A stretch of DNA of 64,000 nt from positions 40,399,158 through 40,463,157 of the forward strand of contig OZ020514.1 in the NCBI GenBank assembly GCA_963971425.1. The letters are read 5' to 3'. Positions 46,501-58,160 of this stretch are shown here, in pieces (positions within the stretch are counted from its first letter, which is position 1; every line of letters starts with the position of its first letter). The notes below the pieces were generated by a model, which did not search any database, had not been told where the DNA came from, and saw nothing but the letters and a program-made list of their open reading frames with translations. The position numbers and the translations under genes were made by a program. Source of the DNA: Bryoerythrophyllum caledonicum (Eukaryota > Streptophyta > Bryopsida > Pottiales > Pottiaceae).

Positions 46501-47179
46501 CCTTCAACACTCCCAAATCATGCAAACTAAATGGAGAGCAATCCATATACTCCTTGAAAAACTCCTATTCCTCTACTTCTACTCCTCCATCTGCCAGGCC
46601 AACTATGGGTTTTCAAGTTTCCTTGGTCACCTCCTCCAACGGTTCCTTTGGAGCAGGCTTCTTCACCTTTGGTTGCTATTGAATGCCAACTGGAAAAGAT
46701 TCATCTTCTCCCACACCCATCATGCTTCCAAGTCCCTCCAACTCGCAAAGCTTGCCAATTTCCTCCATCAGAAAGGCCGACTGTTCGTTCATAAACATCT
46801 TCACCACAACCTTCTCCAAATCCATCCTCTTCTGAGCCAATCTCACTCCTTAGTGAAGATCCTTTGCCATGGGCATTGCAAAAATATCTGCCGTATCCCA
46901 CATGTTCAATGGATGAAGTGCCAAGGCCCTCTCACCTCCAACTACTTTGCTTGTCACCTTCACAGAGGCAAGTGGTTTCCTGCCGCTCAAAACTCATAAT
47001 AGCCCATGTAACCAATCAAGCTAGAAGCTAAACGCTTTTGCTTGGCAATTACTAACGATACAATTCAAGTCAAGCAATTTAAATCCATGGCCTGACCAAG
47101 TAATAATCGGCGTTGTGGCTATGAAATCCCAGGCAAATCGGTGGTGCCAGTGGGAAAGTCCATGGCTGTCTCCGTCTTA

Positions 47180-48300
47180 TCTAGTTAGGCTCCACCATCT
47201 TCTGTGACTATGAATCCCATACAAGCTCTGGTCCATTATCCTTGAAAGCATGAGACCATGCAAACTTAACCAACGCGGGCAAGGCCCTATGTGGTTTTCC
47301 CTTTTGATTAACCACCGCCGGGGGTGCCTGGTAATTGTGATACACGCACCGTGGTGTCTTGTAAGGATCCTGAATTTCACTCACATACACATCCGGCCAT
47401 TAAATGCGACCCATCGCGGATTGTAGCAACTCTGCCAGTGCAAGGTTTGTCTACCGCAAGCGTGGTCGATGTGCTCTTGACCCCACTGCAGCTGCATCGG
47501 TTAATACTGGAAAATCCATGATCCGAGGGATGCGGTGCATACTTTCCAATGTCCCGGACCTCAAATTGCGTACCACCGACAAATTTTCCACAATATAACA
47601 CGACGGTTGCTTTTGAGAAGTCTCAAGCAAACGTAGCAGTGAAATCATGTCGTAGAGACTGGAAGAACGAGAGTCCTTCAACCCGTTCTGATTGCTTGCC
47701 ATAGATATGCCTTGGCAAGGCCACCTTGCAATGACAAGGTTTTCATGACCCACATGTTGAATGTCATTGACTGATAGCAAGGAAATATCATCCACAAGTG
47801 TAGAAAAGGAAGTTTTTATGGCACTAGTGGCCAATAATTTTGAGAATTGTGTTCTCAATCTCTATGACTCTCGTTTGGCCACATGCCTTGTTGCTTCATC
47901 CACATCCATGTAGACGTAGCGCTTGACTTTGATCATGCTTGTAAAACAATTGCCAATCTTGTGCCAATGCCTCCTAAAAGCTCCAATAACATGATGCCAT
48001 CCGTTGGTGCGTTCCAATGGATGGTAGACATGTCCAAAGGAGGCCCTAGGTCTTGCTCAACTCCGGGCCTGTGTTGCATTTGTGGTAGCATAGAATGTTG
48101 CCATGCTTCTTCCATTGCTAAGTCTGCGGCTTCCCTCAACAAGATGGCGTTGTTCCATGCTGCTTTGATCCCAGGTCGATATCCTTCTGCCTCTCAATCA
48201 CTCGTGTTGCCCATATGGACATCCACTCCCTTTGAAGGGTGGGTAGCTATAATAGAATCTTCAAAACCTGCCTCCAACCATGAATATTCCATATACATAG
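47180..48300 (-). pseudogene. Retrotransposon-borne cytosine-5 DNA methyltransferase, copy 2
   Basis: Motifs appear in canonical C5-methyltransferase order: motif I LLELLGGIGTRLAIVL (about 47,990-47,945), motif II IKVKRYVYMDVDE, motif IV ENLVIARWPCQGISMA with the catalytic cysteine codon at 47,715-47,717, motif VI CYIVENL with glutamate at 47,586-47,588, motif VIII-like AAAVGSRAHRPRLR, then a recognition region (PPAVVNQKGKPHRALPAL, AFKDNGPELVWDS). Order and sequence feel closest to DNMT3/DRM rather than DNMT1 or chromomethylases. A one-base deletion near 47,932 splits motifs I and II, and TAG replaces a likely tryptophan after RPRLR. The domain would methylate cytosine, perhaps at new element copies. 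Its neighbours are protease upstream and reverse transcriptase downstream. Confidence 0.85.
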
Positions 48301-48405
48301 ATCTAGAGAACGCAAATCCATTAGCCAGGTTACTAGTAAAAACTCAAACAAATCAAGCTGGCAGCTGAGCCATTCGTCCATTGGATACAGCACCGCCGAG
48401 CCCAC

Positions 48406-48786
48406 CTAGACATCATATGACTTGGCCTCCGTGACTATTGCCTTCACCTTCATCGAATTTGCATCCGCCACATCACCTTGACTGAGTTGCAACACCAACT
48501 CAGTTCTTGTGATGCATGTAGCGTGCTCTGTATCCCCCATCGATGTGATAATTTTCGATGGACATTTCTCCAAAGTATCCCCAATCAAATCCAACCTTTC
48601 AATAGCGGATGCTTTGAGCATCAAAGGTTGAGCTCTTGAATCCAAAAGCACACGTTGAGGTAGAAAAATCCTCCCCTTAGGCCCAACAAGTTTGAAAATA
48701 TCTAAAAAATTGTGAACTACCACCTCACCAGGTGTGATGGATGACCTCTTGATCGTAGGTCTGTCGGCCATTTTTTTCACACGCAT
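48406..48786 (-). pseudogene. pro: Aspartic protease of the gypsy element
   Basis: A frame of 126 codons includes RVLLDSRAQPLMLKASAIER, the retropepsin-type active-site strand. The usual DSG or DTG is here DSR, a change expected to cripple the enzyme. It would cut the polyprotein. It lies between gag and the methyltransferase, separated from the latter by about 120 bp of sequence with frame changes. The upstream frame at 49,032-48,820 (LWKQQPQFCEAYLIFTKVL) probably belongs to the gag-protease linker. Confidence 0.7.
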
Positions 48787-49103
48787 GGCTGCTGAAAACA
48801 GCCTTTTTACATTGATACTCTAGCTCTCCTCTGCCTCTACCTCGATCACCTCTATTTTCAACACATTGACATCCGTGGAGTTGCACAACACACACATTGA
48901 GGCCGCCAATTTGAAAACCTCTGCCACGCCAAAGCCATAATGTGACAACACTTTAGTAAAAATCAAATAAGCTTCACAAAACTGAGGTTGCTGCTTCCAT
49001 AATCGCCTTATGAACTCCCGTTTTTCCTCCAACTAGCGGTTAGGATTGTTTGAGTGTCGCCACCGATTGTTGTTGAGGCACCGTGGACAACGTGGGCACC
49101 ATC

Positions 49104-51422
49104 TTACCAACGTAAAGGACTCAACCAACCATGCTTGCCAGTTATCCTTTCCATGCTAAGGATCCAGAGTTGGACTAGCTCCACCTGAAACCTCCTTGGA
49201 AAGTGTGACTCGCTTCTTCTGACGGCATAGGCCTCCCTTAAGGCATCCTTAATGGCAAGTGCCAAGCCACTCAACATAGAGTCTCCAAATTCATCATCCA
49301 CAAAACTAAAGCCACCCCAACATGAAAACAAGGAGTTACATGAAAATTGCCATCTTTCACGGTAGTATTGACACTCATTGGTTTGATCTTTGCCTCCAAT
49401 TCCGCAAACTTTGCCTTCCAACTTTTTTTTTTCCCTCCAATGGCCTAAGGCTCCTTCTCCTTGCCTCCTACTTTGGCTCTCTTGCTCGAGAAAGGCTTCA
49501 ACTCAAAATGAAGCTTCCAATAATTGGCCTTTACATACCCTTTGGCACCACAACCAGAGCGGAAACCTCTTGCATGAGGTGTGGAAGTCTTACCTTCCTT
49601 ACAATCTTTTCTCTAATGACATGGCTTCCTACACTTGAAGCACAAGGCACCCAGTCAGCGATATAGGAAGGAACAACTACCGTGACCACCTTAACCTTCT
49701 CTGGGACCTTCTCTTTACGTTTGAGAAATTCCATGGCTGCCTTTTTTTCTAGTAAATTGATTCCAATCCGCTTCGAGGTTTCAAAAACAAATTGTAGTGT
49801 AGTAGGCACCTCCAATCGCAATGCCTCATTGCAAACCAAAGTCTTCAATTCCTTGTCCAAGACATCTTACCAATGTTGCACTGCCTATTGTTTTGTAACT
49901 CCGTGACTGGCTGAAATTAGTCTCCTTAGCTTGGCGGGAGCCTCTCTCACTGACTCGTCACCTCCATGTACAAAGGAACAAAGGGCCTTCATCTTATCCG
50001 CCCTTTGCTTTTTATAGTCTCTGTTGAGTCGCATAAAGAACCTAGCTGTGGGATTAAATGGAGGTGGATGGTTTACCATCTCCCCTGGTTGCATCGTCTC
50101 CTCTACAGTGCTCGTGCCTTCCTCTATCTTCTTCTTAGAGAAGAGTGGTGGTGTCACCGTCAATGCTCCATCAAATACGTCCAAGTAGTTTGGTGCGTTG
50201 AAATCTCTCTAGGCCATAATTTTTGGAAGATGAGCCTCCTCAAATTCTCCATAATCTGCTAGTGGAGCCCCCTCAAAACACCCAAACAATGCCCTCCAAA
50301 CCATGTATGGATTGAAGTTGGGATTACGGGACTTCTGAAGTTCACACCACATGGTGAACTCCCTCTTGAAGTCATCGACTGCGATGGTGCCCATAGCATC
50401 CAAAAATCTTAGTACCCCTCGTACTCCACTTCCATATGATAAAGCCATGTCTTCCCAATCAAAATATGATTGTTGTGACCTCCTGAGCAAATATGGTGCT
50501 ATAATATCCACCTCACGCTTGTCAAAGAGTTCTTCCTCTTCCACCAATGGTAAGACCAGATCTTCTACCTCTTCCGGGTGAGGGACAATCTCTTCCAACA
50601 CCTTATCTTGAACACCTATCGCAAAGGTGGTGTTTCTCCAAGTGAAACTAGGCCCCTTCCACGTATCCAAGTTGGGAATGAAGAGATTCACTCAAAGAAG
50701 CCCCATGCTTCATAGGTGCCCTTGATCTCTGGTGCGTAGAGAGTAGACGACACTTCCCGGTCGAGCAATTCCAAGGTAAGCGTGTGCCACACACTGTTAG
50801 CCCATTTCCTCCAAGTGCCTACCTTCCACTGCCACGTGGTGTGAAACAAAAAGCCTTCACTCTCAAACTCAGTGAAAATCAGGGAAAATGGGGGTAGTTT
50901 GATACTTCCAGCAAAAGCTTCTACCTCTACAATGGATCTCGACCCCGAATGTGTCAAAACAACCGCCCTACCACGTATCACCAAGTCCTGAACATCCACT
51001 TCACCTCGAGCACAAAACAAAAGTGCAAGAATACCCTCCTTCATCCTAAGTGCCCAAATCTTACAAACTCCACTAAGTGTGGTCCAGTACTTCACAGATT
51101 CCACAGTTAAGACCTTGGTGCCACATTTGTGCAAATCCTGGGAGCCCATGCAAGACTTGGCTATGGAAGAGGGCTTAAAGTCCCCGCCACTACAACTTGC
51201 CTTGGAGTGAGAGCCTTTCACTTGTAGGCTTTGCAAACACGAGATCAAGGTGTCCAACACCTCCCCACTAATTTCCACCTTTGATACACTAGCCTCCTTC
51301 GATTCCTTAGTCTTACCTCTTCCATCCATGGTCAAGGTTGTTCTGGCGTTCGTCCGTACGGTAGTGTCCGTCTGTCCGGTTGTCCGTCTAATAAAGGTTG
51401 TTGTCTGACCGATAAGGGTCAA
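49104..51422 (-). pseudogene. gag: gag of gypsy-methyltransferase element, with zinc knuckle
   Basis: A 244-codon frame from 51,422 holds a long N-terminal region (EISGEVLDTLISCLQSLQVK). A frameshift near 50,690 leads to the core, FKREFTMWCELQKSRNPNF and PYMVWRALFGCFEGAPL (to 50,209), followed after one stop by RRLISASHGV (about 49,900). A zinc knuckle CFKCRKPCH..KDC with one stop inside reads at about 49,650-49,605. The last part has an acidic DDEFGDSM block at about 49,290. Gag would form virus-like particles and bind RNA through the knuckle. Frame changes near 50,690, 49,880 and 49,430 break it. Confidence 0.75.
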
Positions 51423-51504
51423 CGCAAGTTTGACAAAGTCACAAGGTAAATCAGTTTATCCTTTGCCACGAAGGCAACTACGTGGCTGACACATAGACTA
51501 GAGA

Positions 51505-53215
51505 TTACGCGCGTACTAAGAAGGGGCGTGCGCGTGAAGGCGTGGGCACATACTGTTCGAGCAATCTAAGTTCAAAAATAGGTCGAGCGCGTATCCAAAG
51601 GGGTCGGACGCATACCTGAAAGGTCGCGCACGTTCCTAAAGAGGCCGGACGCGAACCTAATGGGGCGGGGTACGTACCTAAAGGGCGGAGGGCGTATTTA
51701 AAGGGTTGGGCGCATACCTAAATGGTCATGCACGTATCTAAAGGGGCCATACGGGTACATACAAACGTTGGGCGCGTACAATTTTAATTTTTAATTTTTA
51801 ATTTTCTTTGTACGTGCCCAGCCCTTGTACGCATGCGCCCAACCTTTTGGATCGAGCGCGTATGAACAAGGGTTGGGCGCGTATGCCCAAAACAAAATTT
51901 AAAAAATAGTTTTGTACTTGCCTTGCCCTTAGAAGCATGCGCTTGACCTTTCAATTCAGGCGCGTATGTACAAGGGCTTGGTAGGTACACCCAAAAAATA
52001 AAATTAAAAAAATTAAAATTTTGGGCGTATGCGCCCACCCTTGTACGTACGTGCCTTGCCCCTTGAGGTACATGCCCGGCCCCTTGAGGTACGCGTTCAA
52101 TCCCTTTAGAGACGCGCACGACCCCTTTAGGGACGCGCCCAACCCCTTTACGGACACGCCCGACTCCTTTAGGGACTCGCGTGATTCCTTTCGGAACACA
52201 AGTGACCCCTTTAGCAATGTGCCTGACCCCTTTAAGTATGCCCCCTACCCCTTTAAGTACGCGCCCAACCCTTTTAAGTTCGCACCCAATCTTTTTGAGT
52301 ATGCGCCCTACCTTTTTAGGTAACCACAAAACCTCTTTAGATACGCGCCCAACTCTTTTAAGTATAGGCACAACCCTTGTAAGCATGCGCCTAATTTTTT
52401 GGATGGGGCGCATATGTACAGGGGTTACGGGCGTGCAATTTTTGTTTTGTTTTAGGTATGTGCCTAGCACTTCTAAGCATGCGCCTGATCTTTTGGATCG
52501 GGCGCATACTTGCAAGGGCTGGGCGCATGCACCAAAATTTATTTATTTATTTATATACTTGGACGCGCCCAGCTTTTGTACGTATGCGCCCAGTTTTTGT
52601 ACGTACGCGCCCGGCCCTTTTGAGGAACACGCTCAACCCCTTTAAGTACGCGCCCGACCCTTTTCAGTACGTACGCGCCCGGCCCTTTTGAGGAACACGC
52701 TCAACCCATTTAAGTACGCGCCCGACCCTTTTCAGTACGCGCCCGACCCTTTTCAGTACGCGCCCGGCCCCTTTAGGTACACGCTATTTCCCATTTCATA
52801 CACGCCGAACCCTTTCAGGTACGCGCTTGACCCCTTCAAGTACGCGCCCGACCCTTTTTATTACGCGCTCGACTCCTTTAGGTACTCGCCCAACCCCTTT
52901 TAATACGCGCACGATCTCCATTTAGCAAATGCGCCCACCCCCCAGCACACGCCCGACAAAATGGGTACGCGTGCGAGATTATGGGGCTAGCAATCGAAGG
53001 AGGATCGCACAATAAAGGGTCAAGCCCACAAGTTGCAGGGTCGCGCGTGCGAGCTCTTGAGGGCCGCACACTCTTTTAAGTTTTTTAATTGAATCTTTTA
53101 TAAAATTTGAGTATAAGCGCCTCTACTACACGCGCGACCCTCCACCGTACGTGCGCAACCCTCAAATTGGCAAACTCGACTCTCTAGTGTGCGATCCTTT
53201 TTGAATTGCTTGCCC
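51505..53215. repeat. GC-rich 21-bp satellite in two orientations with hairpin units
   Basis: The consensus unit is ACGCGCCCGACCCCTTTAGG plus T. From about 52,020 to 52,930 dozens of units run in this orientation; from 51,505 to 51,770 they run as reverse complement (AAAGGGGTCGGACGCATACC). The two arms face each other across a centre rich in A/T tracts. Four longer units (near 51,815, 51,920, 52,375 and 52,475) contain a self-complementary core such as AAGCATGCGCCTGATCTTTT followed by GGATCGGGCGCATAC. At 52,603-52,740 a block of about 70 bp is duplicated almost exactly. All long frames over this region are repeat artefacts. Confidence 0.9.
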
Positions 53216-54540
53216 CATAATCCCACCCTTCTTTCTTCCCTCCCTTTTCACTGACTCCCCTCACTCCTTGTGTATTCGCCCGCTCTTCTTTTGTAGTGAC
53301 CCGCCCCTCTTACAAAGTTGCATGCCTCCTTGGACACTTATTAATCTCCTTTGCATACATATCCATACTCAACACGAATACAACTCGTCCTCTACTATTT
53401 TGTGTTTTTAAATTCTTTAATCTCGTTGAATTCTTGCTAGTGCCATAATGAAGATGTGGACCATGTATAAGCCTCTTTCCTTCTTGTGCCCACCTTTCTT
53501 AAGCTCTTGTCCACCCCTTATGTGTATAATGTTGATTCCTTTTCACCTATATCATCTATTGTCTTTCTTTGATTAAAAGTGTCGTCATTAATTTTTATTG
53601 ATTTCAAAGATTGTCAAGGTGTGTGTATTTTTTATTTACTTTTGGCAATTATTTACACAAAATCATTTATACTTGGCCATAGGCTACGACCTTTTTAATT
53701 GAGAAGGGCTGCAACAGTTGTTCATGTAATAATTGAATCAAATATTGTAAATGCCATTATAGACTCTAATTTCTTTTTATCCATAGAATGTGTCATGTAT
53801 TCTTGCTTTTTTATTAAGCCAATTGACACAAACTTAATTGTAATGATACTAAGAAGAAGGTGAGGCGTTCATATGTTTCATATGTTTCTACTTTTCACAA
53901 TTTTATCATCTCCGACAGAGGATGAAATTGTGAAAAGTCAACGAGGTTTTATCCAACCACCCCACATGAATTTACCTTCCATCACTTGTTCTTGATCTTA
54001 TCCACAAGTTTCATCCATTCTAGCCAAGCATACTTGAAGTTTTGCAACAACGGATCCGCACAAACAACATAGTTCTAAAAACACCCTATACACAAGATTT
54101 TGAGGGTTTTAAGTGTTAAAAATCATCTAAGACCACTCATATCAAAGTGGTCATCTTTCTCAAGTAAGAAGCAAAATGAAACCCACTTGTAAACATACAA
54201 CAAAGTCAAATCAATGCCATTCTTAAAGAATAATAGCAAAATAACAATGAAGCTAATGAAGTGCACACACGCATACACTCCCTCACTCCATCACGTTGGA
54301 GACTCAACTTGAGAAAGATGAGTCTCCTTCAACTATATGTGGAGGTCATTTGGACTCTTAGTCCCAAATGAGGTGTCAAAAGACACCACCAATGCCCTAA
54401 AAGTCAAAAGACTCTAAAACTAACTCTCATTATCAACTAGAGCTAGAATCTAGGTCTTCTCTTGGCCGCGTAACCTCCTAGTTGGCTTACAACACATAAA
54501 TCAACCTCCGTAGATTCTCCAACGCGCTGAACCTGACATG
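53216..54540. other. Spacer with one hairpin
   Basis: No gene recognised. At 53,891-53,937 the arms CTTTTCACAATTTTATCATC and GATGAAATTGTGAAAAG can pair around a 10-nt loop. The rest is AT-rich unique-looking sequence. Confidence 0.5.
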
Positions 54541-54544
54541 CGCT

Positions 54545-54870
54545 TGAAAGCTGGCAAAAAACAGCAAGTCCCAAGCGTTGACAAAGTTCAATCTACGGGA
54601 TCCGTATGGGTTGACAGACAAAGAGTGTTAAAGATGGCCAACATGTTGATGTAGAAAGAAATTTCCGTGAAATCCTCTAAGGGACAAAAGAAGCTTGTTG
54701 ATTCCAAAAGTCTCAAAGACCTCTGCTTCATTGAGAAGATGTTGAGAGTGTTGAAGAACAAGCTCATGCACAACTTTGAGGAGAAGCCGCTTCCATAGTA
54801 GACAGTAGAAGAACCATTGTTGCAAGTCGTCGGGTTAGTATTCCTCAAGAAGTCACTCAATTGTCATTAA
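54545..54870 (+). pseudogene. Lysine-rich plus-strand coding relic, unknown
   Basis: The plus strand reads GKKQQVPSVDKVQSTGSVWV, then KEISVKSSKGQKKLVDSKSL, then KDLCFIEKMLRVLKNKLMHN and EEPLLQVVGLVFLKKSLN, with three stops in about 108 codons. The lysine-rich, hydrophilic composition is protein-like; the minus frame over the same DNA (cysteine, serine and phenylalanine rich) looks like its shadow, but this is not certain. No family recognised. LTR-like sequence follows at once. Confidence 0.25.
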
Positions 54871-54884
54871 ATGCTTTCAAAGTG

Positions 54885-55700
54885 AACCGCTTCGGTGTCG
54901 TTCCCACATAGACTTATTGTTTTAATTTTAATGAACTACAAAAACTAAACTACCAAACATTACTCCGTAGGTTAGCTTTTCAACTCATTCTTTTACTCAA
55001 CATCCAGATCCTTCCGAATTCTAGACTTCTTATAATAGCTTTCGGAACTAATTTTTGACCAACTGGAAGGGAGTTTTATTTATCTCTGTTCCTCCCCAGA
55101 GAATCTTTGGGACGATTTAAACGAGTGACCGGAAGGCCACTGATCATGTTGGTGTAAGTGGCCGGATTTCCCACTGTCTTGTGTCTTAAAGTAGATAGAC
55201 ATCCACTGCCTCGTATCTTAAAGTGGCGAGATACCCACTCTCTCTACTCCGCTAACAAGTGGACAGTTATTGTTGCTAGATCCACACCCTCACAGCATCC
55301 AGATGGCTATCTGGACGCGGTCACGCAGAGGCGAATTCGGACAAAACGACATTATAGCGAGTACTCTGGTGGTTCTATTGAGTGAGCTTTACAGTTTGCA
55401 AAGAGAATTTCCTTCTAGACATATACATTAGGCTTTTTTTCTATCGTAGGGATAGATTCCGGCCTCAACCAGGATCTGGGTTCTCACGGAGTTTCTGTGC
55501 CCTAGAGACTACCAAGCATGCCTCTGCTATACGTTTCTTCTCCTCCTAGCTACCTTCGGACCCTGAGAGCGTCAAGCCTCTCCCTAAGCTCTTCTCTAGC
55601 TCTTCCGGGCGTTCTCCCGATGCAAGTTCCAACCGATCACCTCAAGTGCAAACACTCCAACACTTAACTTGAAAGAACTTAATCACCACACCATAAACCA
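54885..55700. other. Possible LTR or leader of the minus-strand gag-like element
   Basis: The start contains GCTTCGGTGTCGTTCCCACA, a phrase that I associate with plant retrotransposon ends. The stretch is CCGGA-rich like the pseudogene at 56.5-58.0 kb and unlike the AT-rich flank before it. No second copy was found in the window to prove an LTR, so the call rests on composition and position. Confidence 0.25.
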
Positions 55701-56529
55701 CAATCATGGATCCGTTCCTCACAAGAAAACACTCAATACTACAAGGATTTTGACATGCCAAAATAGTGATAGGTTGAAAACGTTCCCAACGAGAGAAACG
55801 AGATTATGAGCTTTCTAAAACTCACCCATTAAATACAAGCTAATTTTCCTAATTTTAAATCTACCTCATTCGCAAGAAATCCAGAAAATCTTATCGTGAC
55901 ATCAAAAAGGCCCTACCTCTCAAAGTCTGATGATTCTGGGCTCAGATCCAAAATTTTTGGATATCAGACCCCGATTCATCGTCATCTAAATCCGAGGAGT
56001 CCACAAAATTCCTAACTCGAAATCCAAGTCTAACTAAGAAGTGTTCTGAGCACCCTTGAGCCTAGGGCTCCTACTCCTGGGAGACTCTACTACTTCCTTT
56101 CCGGTCGGCTTCAGTTGCTTCGACCCGGATCTAGAAACTGGTTCTAGAAGTTCATCCGGAGACTGTACATGTGCGGGTTCTCCAGTTGCACCGATCTGCT
56201 TTCCAATCAGGTCCCAAAAACTTCAACTCGGGCTTGGAGTTGCCTCCATGGGTTGCACCATTACCGATGAGGATGACCAGCGGCAAATGTCAAGAGGTGA
56301 TGCTGAGGAGAGCCAAAAGATCAGAAGTGTCTCTTGCGAGAGTGTCTCCAAAAGCAAGTTCTTCCAGGTCTTGACTGTTTCCGTATTGGGGAGAGGCATC
56401 ATGCTCCTGCTCATAGGGAGGCAAGGTTAGAGTTGCCAACGTCCCCTCCTACTACCCAGAACTCCGAGGATTTTTGGGCAGCCTATCACATCCGGAATGG
56501 TGGGGACTAATACCATAGTGGTTGGCAAT

Positions 56530-58016
56530 TAGGTAGACTTAGTTTCCCGAGTCGCTTGTGTTGGCGAAAGCAGGTTCCTCACTAGCTCCTAAATTCGCCC
56601 CAAAGTCCGCTCCATCCTCTGGCCGTGATCTAGGAGAAGTTGGATAATCTCTCTACGGTTCACCTTCCCCTCATTCTTCAGTACTTCCCTAAAGAGGAGG
56701 CTCTGGTTAACCGTGTCGATCAAAAAGCTGAGCGCCGTCCGGACTTCCATTCATGCCCGTACAGAAGCATCAACTCGCTCCTGGGCCTTCTTCCGCACTA
56801 CCACCGTGGCTGCCAAGGCTGCCTTCACCTCATCGTGCTGCTCTTGGAGTCTTGCCCGGTCCTGGATGAGTGGAGCCTGTTGGTCTTCCTACACCTTCAT
56901 CCGAATCTCGTTAGTCCGGAGCTCTTTCACTCGTAGGAGGTTGTCCACAATCTCCTTGGCTCCCACATCATGCAAGACCTCCTTGATGACCTCAATGTCG
57001 TCTACATTTGCCTGGTTAAGTAGGGCAGTCCGGTACACCGTCTGAGTGAGCAACTCGATGATATCTATTCTGGGATCTCCGGTGAGTTCCGGAAGCTCAG
57101 TCGGAGGTATCTCGTAGGTATCTCGTAGGTTGCTGTTGCCGGAAGGCACTGATCCGGATCGGTGTACTCCTCGTCCGGTTGGCTGTGCTTGGGAGGATCC
57201 GGTTCCGGCTCCGGCTCCTTCGTAACTGACCTACTCCTCTTCCGGGTGTTGGCGACTTGAGGGGAAGGTGGTCAGTCGGGTGTATTTTGATCTTCTCTGG
57301 ACTCAACTTTCGGTCCTCCATACTCTTGAATATTTAGGAGCACCTCGTAAACGTCATGTTCCGCTAGGGTGAGGACCTCATGCTTGGCATATAAACGGAT
57401 CACGTATGAGGGCAACAATGTTCCGGCTTTCTTCCCTTTCCGGAGGTTTGTGATCATTTGGTTGACCTGGTTGTTCACTAGAGTGGCCCAGTCAACCAAG
57501 AGTTTTCCCCTCACGGCGCTCAGAAATGTGCATGCCCAATTGGAAACCACCCTCTTTGGCTTTTTTGGATGGAAGATGGGGTTCAAAAACCCTACTACTA
57601 GCCGAGCATGGGGGTCGTGAAGGTCGTTCGTGTTGTATCCGTCCTTCGGTCGGCATTCCGAAAGAAATCCCTTCTAGCAATTCGTCTTTTCGCTCTACTA
57701 GCTCCACTTCCCCGTCTCGGAAGTTTAAGGTTCGCTGCCATTCCAACTCAACCTAGTGCTCCGGATGTGCTTTGAGGCTGCGATCGGACTGGTTGTCCAG
57801 ACTACCCATAAGTTTCGTAACTACGGGCTCGTCCTTGATCCCTTAGGCCACCTACATCAGACCGACGCACCCCATCATCTCCAGGTAGTTTGCTAAAACC
57901 TTGATGTCCTCCTCCTCCGCTGGGTAGGCCGACATCACCTTCTGTATGGTTGGAGCTCTAGCGGTGGCACTAGAGGTTTTCAGATTCTTAGTAGCTCGGT
58001 CCTCTGCTCCTACCAT
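56530..58016 (-). pseudogene. Gag-like coiled-coil protein relic (unknown element)
   Basis: From an ATG at 58,016 the minus strand reads MVGAEDRATKNLKTSSATAR, a short helical part (EEEDIKVLANYLEMMG), three isolated stops, then LEWQRTLNFRDGEVELVERK. A frameshift near 57,660 leads to YNTNDLHDPHARLVVGFLNP, the basic block HPKKPKRVVSNWACTFLSAV, and VNQMITNLRKGKKAGTLLPS followed by YVIRLYAKHEVLTL. A proline/glutamate-rich linker (TKEPEPEPDPPKHSQPDEE) and a long coiled coil (IIELLTQTVYRTALLNQANV to EIIQLLLDHGQRMERTL) end near 56,600. The plan (helical domain, basic block, linker, coiled coil) suits a retrotransposon gag, but no zinc knuckle or polymerase is seen, so the assignment is open. Confidence 0.4.
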
Positions 58017-58129
58017 GATGCCGGACTAGCTACTGAAAACCTTCTCTAATTCCTGTAGGCTATTATCACAAAAGCTCTTACTATCGAAGTACTTCCGATC
58101 AAAATATAGCAATAGACGGTTGGAGGTGA

Positions 58130-58160
58130 AGAAGAGAGAGAGAGATAGAGAGAGAAAGCA
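58130..58160. repeat. GA microsatellite
   Basis: GAGAGAGAGAGATAGAGAGA tract just upstream (minus orientation) of the gag-like pseudogene start, in the position of a 5' leader. Confidence 0.85.

Larger units (their letters stand above)
43550..51422 (-). mobile_element. Ty3/gypsy retrotransposon with built-in C5 DNA methyltransferase (copy 2)
   Basis: Minus-strand order is gag (with zinc knuckle), aspartic protease, cytosine-5 DNA methyltransferase, reverse transcriptase, RNase H, integrase. Reverse transcriptase before integrase marks it as Ty3/gypsy. Each domain is listed separately. The methyltransferase stands between protease and reverse transcriptase, inside what would be one polyprotein. 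The coding sequence is broken by several frameshifts and nonsense codons, so this copy is inactive, but it is far less decayed than copy 1 at 2.3-5.2 kb. LTRs, primer binding site and target duplication were not found; a GC-rich satellite starts about 80 bp upstream of gag. Confidence 0.9.

Noticed and set aside
46340..46999. Plus-strand frame of 219 codons over the gypsy element
   Set aside because: It lies antisense to the linker and reverse transcriptase of the element, is rich in His, Leu and Ser, and has no motif; the minus strand carries the recognisable domains.
43200..51500. LTR pair of the gypsy element
   Set aside because: I compared the DNA next to both ends by eye and saw no direct repeat of LTR size or a primer binding site; the 3' side may have been replaced and the 5' side is satellite.
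51784..52903. Several long frames on both strands (up to 243 codons) in 51.8-52.9 kb
   Set aside because: They are produced by the 21-bp satellite, whose unit length is a multiple of three; the translations are monotonous repeats such as VPKGVGRVRKGV or PDPFQYA.
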